Shown here in pieces: positions 62,296 through 64,000 of a stretch of DNA of 64,000 bases; within the stretch, counting starts at the first letter, position 1, and the number at the start of each line of letters is the position of its first letter. The position numbers and the translations under genes were made by a program. The stretch covers positions 1 through 64,000 of the forward strand of contig JACRIM010000045.1 of assembly GCA_016235815.1 (NCBI GenBank), written 5' to 3'. Below the pieces are notes generated by a model. The model did no database searches, was not told the origin of the DNA, and saw only the letters and a list, made by a program, of their open reading frames with translations. Source of the stretch: Planctomycetota bacterium (GTDB taxonomy: Bacteria > Planctomycetota > Phycisphaerae > UBA1845 > UTPLA1).

Positions 62296-63663
62296 TCAAC
62301 GGTTCGGATTCTTCGAAAGCTCCTCAAGGAACCTCTCAAGAGATTTGTAAGCATCAAACACTGCGTCCGCGATTCCCGAGCCCTTGTTCTCTCGAACTGT
62401 ATCGGTCAGGATCGCGCGACTCTTTTTGATCGCGTCGCGCATTCCCGCAAGATGGACACGCAGATCCGTCACAAACTTCGTCAAGCTGTCTGTCGTGACC
62501 ACGTCAATACTCCCTTCGGCGCTATCCCAGGTGAACCCACCCATCGAAAGTCCCTGGCGAATGTCTTCCAAGAGTCGGAAGATCATCAGATCTTGGCGGT
62601 CAAGCAACGGCGTCGCCGGATCCTGAAAAGAATCCCCAAGACCAACTTCAGTTTCGGCGTCTGCAACTGAGACAAGCATTCTCGAGAATACGTCCCTGGC
62701 CCCTTCTTGATTCAGAGCGTCACGGGCTTTCTTAGCAGCCTGTCTCAGATCGGCATACTGCATCCAGGTGGAGAATAGCCACCTGCGCAGGCGTCTAATT
62801 TCTTCGGCAGATCGCAAGGGACGATCCCCGACAAACCCGCGGAAGGCAACAGCGCCTTCGATGCTTGGCGAAACGCAATACCGATCAGAACCGTTGCTTG
62901 CCGCGACCTTGTTGAGCATCGCAAGAATCTCACCGTCTTCCAGTCCAGTTTTCAAGCTCAGGCCATCAGCCTCTCGTCGGCGGTCCCAGTTGCCAGCTCT
63001 TTTCAGCGAACGTATGACCTCTTCGGGAGTGCATTGCCACTCGCTCGCCAATTCCCGCACTCTCGCTTCATTGGTCAGAAGCAAGGGTTGCTTCTGGGTC
63101 TTCCCGCTTTCCGTTCGGCTAACCCGACGCCCGGAAAACAGCCAAAGCATTCCAACGCAGGCCAGGGCAAGGGTTGCGATGAGTAACCACTTCGTTGGAG
63201 ATCGAATTGGCGGCCCTGATTTTGTGGAGCTACTAGCGACAGTCAATTCCGAAAGCGGTAAGTCGCCAAACAGTTCGCTGGCGACCCAATCTCTTAGCTC
63301 CTCGCAAACGATCACCGTTGACCGGTTGCCAGAGGACCAGTTCATCGACTCGATCAGGCTGTCCAGCGATGGCAGAAGCTTGGTCAATTCTGATTTGACT
63401 TGTTCAATTTGTTCTGGCTGAAGTGCACCAACATCGACACCACCCAAAATCATCCGTTCGGCGCCTTCACGAACAGCGCCATTAGGCAGCCGCTGTGTGA
63501 CCTGGCGGGAAACAGATATATAGCTTCTCCCAACCGCATTTTGACTTGCGGCAGCCGCAGCAAGAGCGACTTCCGATTCGACAGTGTCATTCCGGGAAAT
63601 CAGAAAGCGATGGCCAGCTTCGCCGCCGCGAGGCGTTTCGACAATCAGACGAAGCCCAGTCAT
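62296..63663 (-). CDS. Membrane protein upstream of the GTPase pair, unknown family
   Basis: I place the start at ATG 63663, which overlaps the previous stop (ATGA). The 455-residue product begins with a beta-rich segment (TGLRLIVETPRGGEAGHRFLISRND), has a single membrane helix near the middle of the first half (LLIATLALACVGMLWLFSG), and a helical C-terminal half (LRRWLFSTWMQYADLRQAAKKARDAL). I recognise no family. Co-directional placement 183 bases before the GTPase pair suggests a shared function; the gap may hold a separate promoter. Confidence 0.7.
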   Translation of the reverse strand: MTGLRLIVETPRGGEAGHRFLISRNDTVESEVALAAAAASQNAVGRSYISVSRQVTQRLPNGAVREGAERMILGGVDVGALQPEQIEQVKSELTKLLPSLDSLIESMNWSSGNRSTVIVCEELRDWVASELFGDLPLSELTVASSSTKSGPPIRSPTKWLLIATLALACVGMLWLFSGRRVSRTESGKTQKQPLLLTNEARVRELASEWQCTPEEVIRSLKRAGNWDRRREADGLSLKTGLEDGEILAMLNKVAASNGSDRYCVSPSIEGAVAFRGFVGDRPLRSAEEIRRLRRWLFSTWMQYADLRQAAKKARDALNQEGARDVFSRMLVSVADAETEVGLGDSFQDPATPLLDRQDLMIFRLLEDIRQGLSMGGFTWDSAEGSIDVVTTDSLTKFVTDLRVHLAGMRDAIKKSRAILTDTVRENKGSGIADAVFDAYKSLERFLEELSKNPNR

Positions 63664-64000
63664 GGCGACTCCTTTGTCCACTCGGGCAATTCGAGTGTGT
63701 CTTCAATCAGTGGAAGTCGAACAGTTAGCGTCCCCTCTTGTCGCGGCACACCGGTCGATCGCAACGAAACGTGCGTGACACCCTTTGAATGCGTGCTCAT
63801 CTGCAAATCGCCGACGAAGCGTGTTGACGTTTCCAACAGAGCGGCATCGTCAGCTTCTACCATGACCTGGACGGGCGCTGGCAAGAATCGCCCGGTGATT
63901 CCAAGGTGCGCCATCACAATTACCAGCGGGCGTGAACTTGAAATGACGTCAACTGACTTGACCTTGAAGCCGATCTCGCGCCCGTTCACTGTAAACTTAA
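63660..64000 (-). CDS. Unknown protein, C-terminal part (cut by window edge)
   Basis: The frame is open to the window end, where it reads KFTVNGREIGFKVKSV; the GTG at 63989 is not a likely start. The visible part of 113 codons is beta-rich (VIVMAHLGITG, THVSLRSTGV, GTLTVRLPL) with no motif I recognise. Its stop overlaps the next gene's start by four bases, so it belongs to the same operon as the membrane protein and probably the GTPase pair. Confidence 0.65.
   Translation of the reverse strand, partial: KFTVNGREIGFKVKSVDVISSSRPLVIVMAHLGITGRFLPAPVQVMVEADDAALLETSTRFVGDLQMSTHSKGVTHVSLRSTGVPRQEGTLTVRLPLIEDTLELPEWTKESP

Overview
The window looks like chromosomal DNA of a Planctomycetota bacterium, most likely from a Phycisphaerae-type lineage. 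This is an inference from gene families, not from any rRNA gene. The pointers are: huge secreted proteins built from Asp-Cys-Asn calcium-loop repeats, Kelch and LamG domains and C-terminal dockerin-like ends; an ECF sigma factor next to a Ser/Thr kinase fused to a DUF1080 domain; a PEP-CTERM-like protein; and high GC content. I saw no rRNA, tRNA or CRISPR array.

Layout. (1) 1-7.5 kb is a scarred integrative-element region: a Cas4/AddB-type nuclease, a small DUF6573-like gene, a TOPRIM primase remnant and a chimeric ORF, linked by duplicated segments. A lipoprotein-like gene and an M23-Kelch secreted protein sit between them. (2) 7.6-23.7 kb is a class 1 DISARM operon on the minus strand (drmD, a putative PD-(D/E)XK protein, drmMI, an anti-phage dCTP deaminase with a small coupled partner, drmA, drmB, drmC). 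(3) 24.1-28.2 kb is a secreted propeller protein with thrombospondin-3-like repeats. (4) 28.7-36.0 kb is a plus-strand four-gene operon (unknown protein, HKD nuclease-like protein, SNF2-type helicase, YbjN/secretion-chaperone-like protein) that I cannot assign to a named system; it is the best candidate for an undescribed defence module. (5) 36.1-38.8 kb holds a pRiA4b ORF-3-like protein, a HEPN protein and an ADP-ribosylglycohydrolase. (6) 38.9-54.2 kb holds four surface or secreted proteins, including one of about 2,708 residues with four six-repeat Kelch blocks. (7) 54.2-56.6 kb holds kinase, small protein and ECF sigma factor, apparently co-transcribed with the 799-residue surface protein. 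(8) 57.4-57.9 kb is a ribbon-helix-helix gene with a clear promoter and a palindromic operator. (9) 58.1-58.5 kb is a truncated IS21-type end. (10) 58.5-64 kb is an operon of two dynamin-like GTPases and two further proteins, the last running off the window.

How it fits together. Near-identical IS21-type ends in inverted orientation lie at 7.3 kb and 58.1 kb and bracket about 50.7 kb. That block contains DISARM, the nucleotide-depletion deaminase, the HKD-helicase operon, the HEPN/ADP-ribosylglycohydrolase pair and the surface proteins, so it reads as a composite accessory island. DISARM would restrict unmodified DNA, the deaminase would deplete dCTP, and the other modules would be further layers. 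Functions outside DISARM and the deaminase are inference from domains and neighbourhood.
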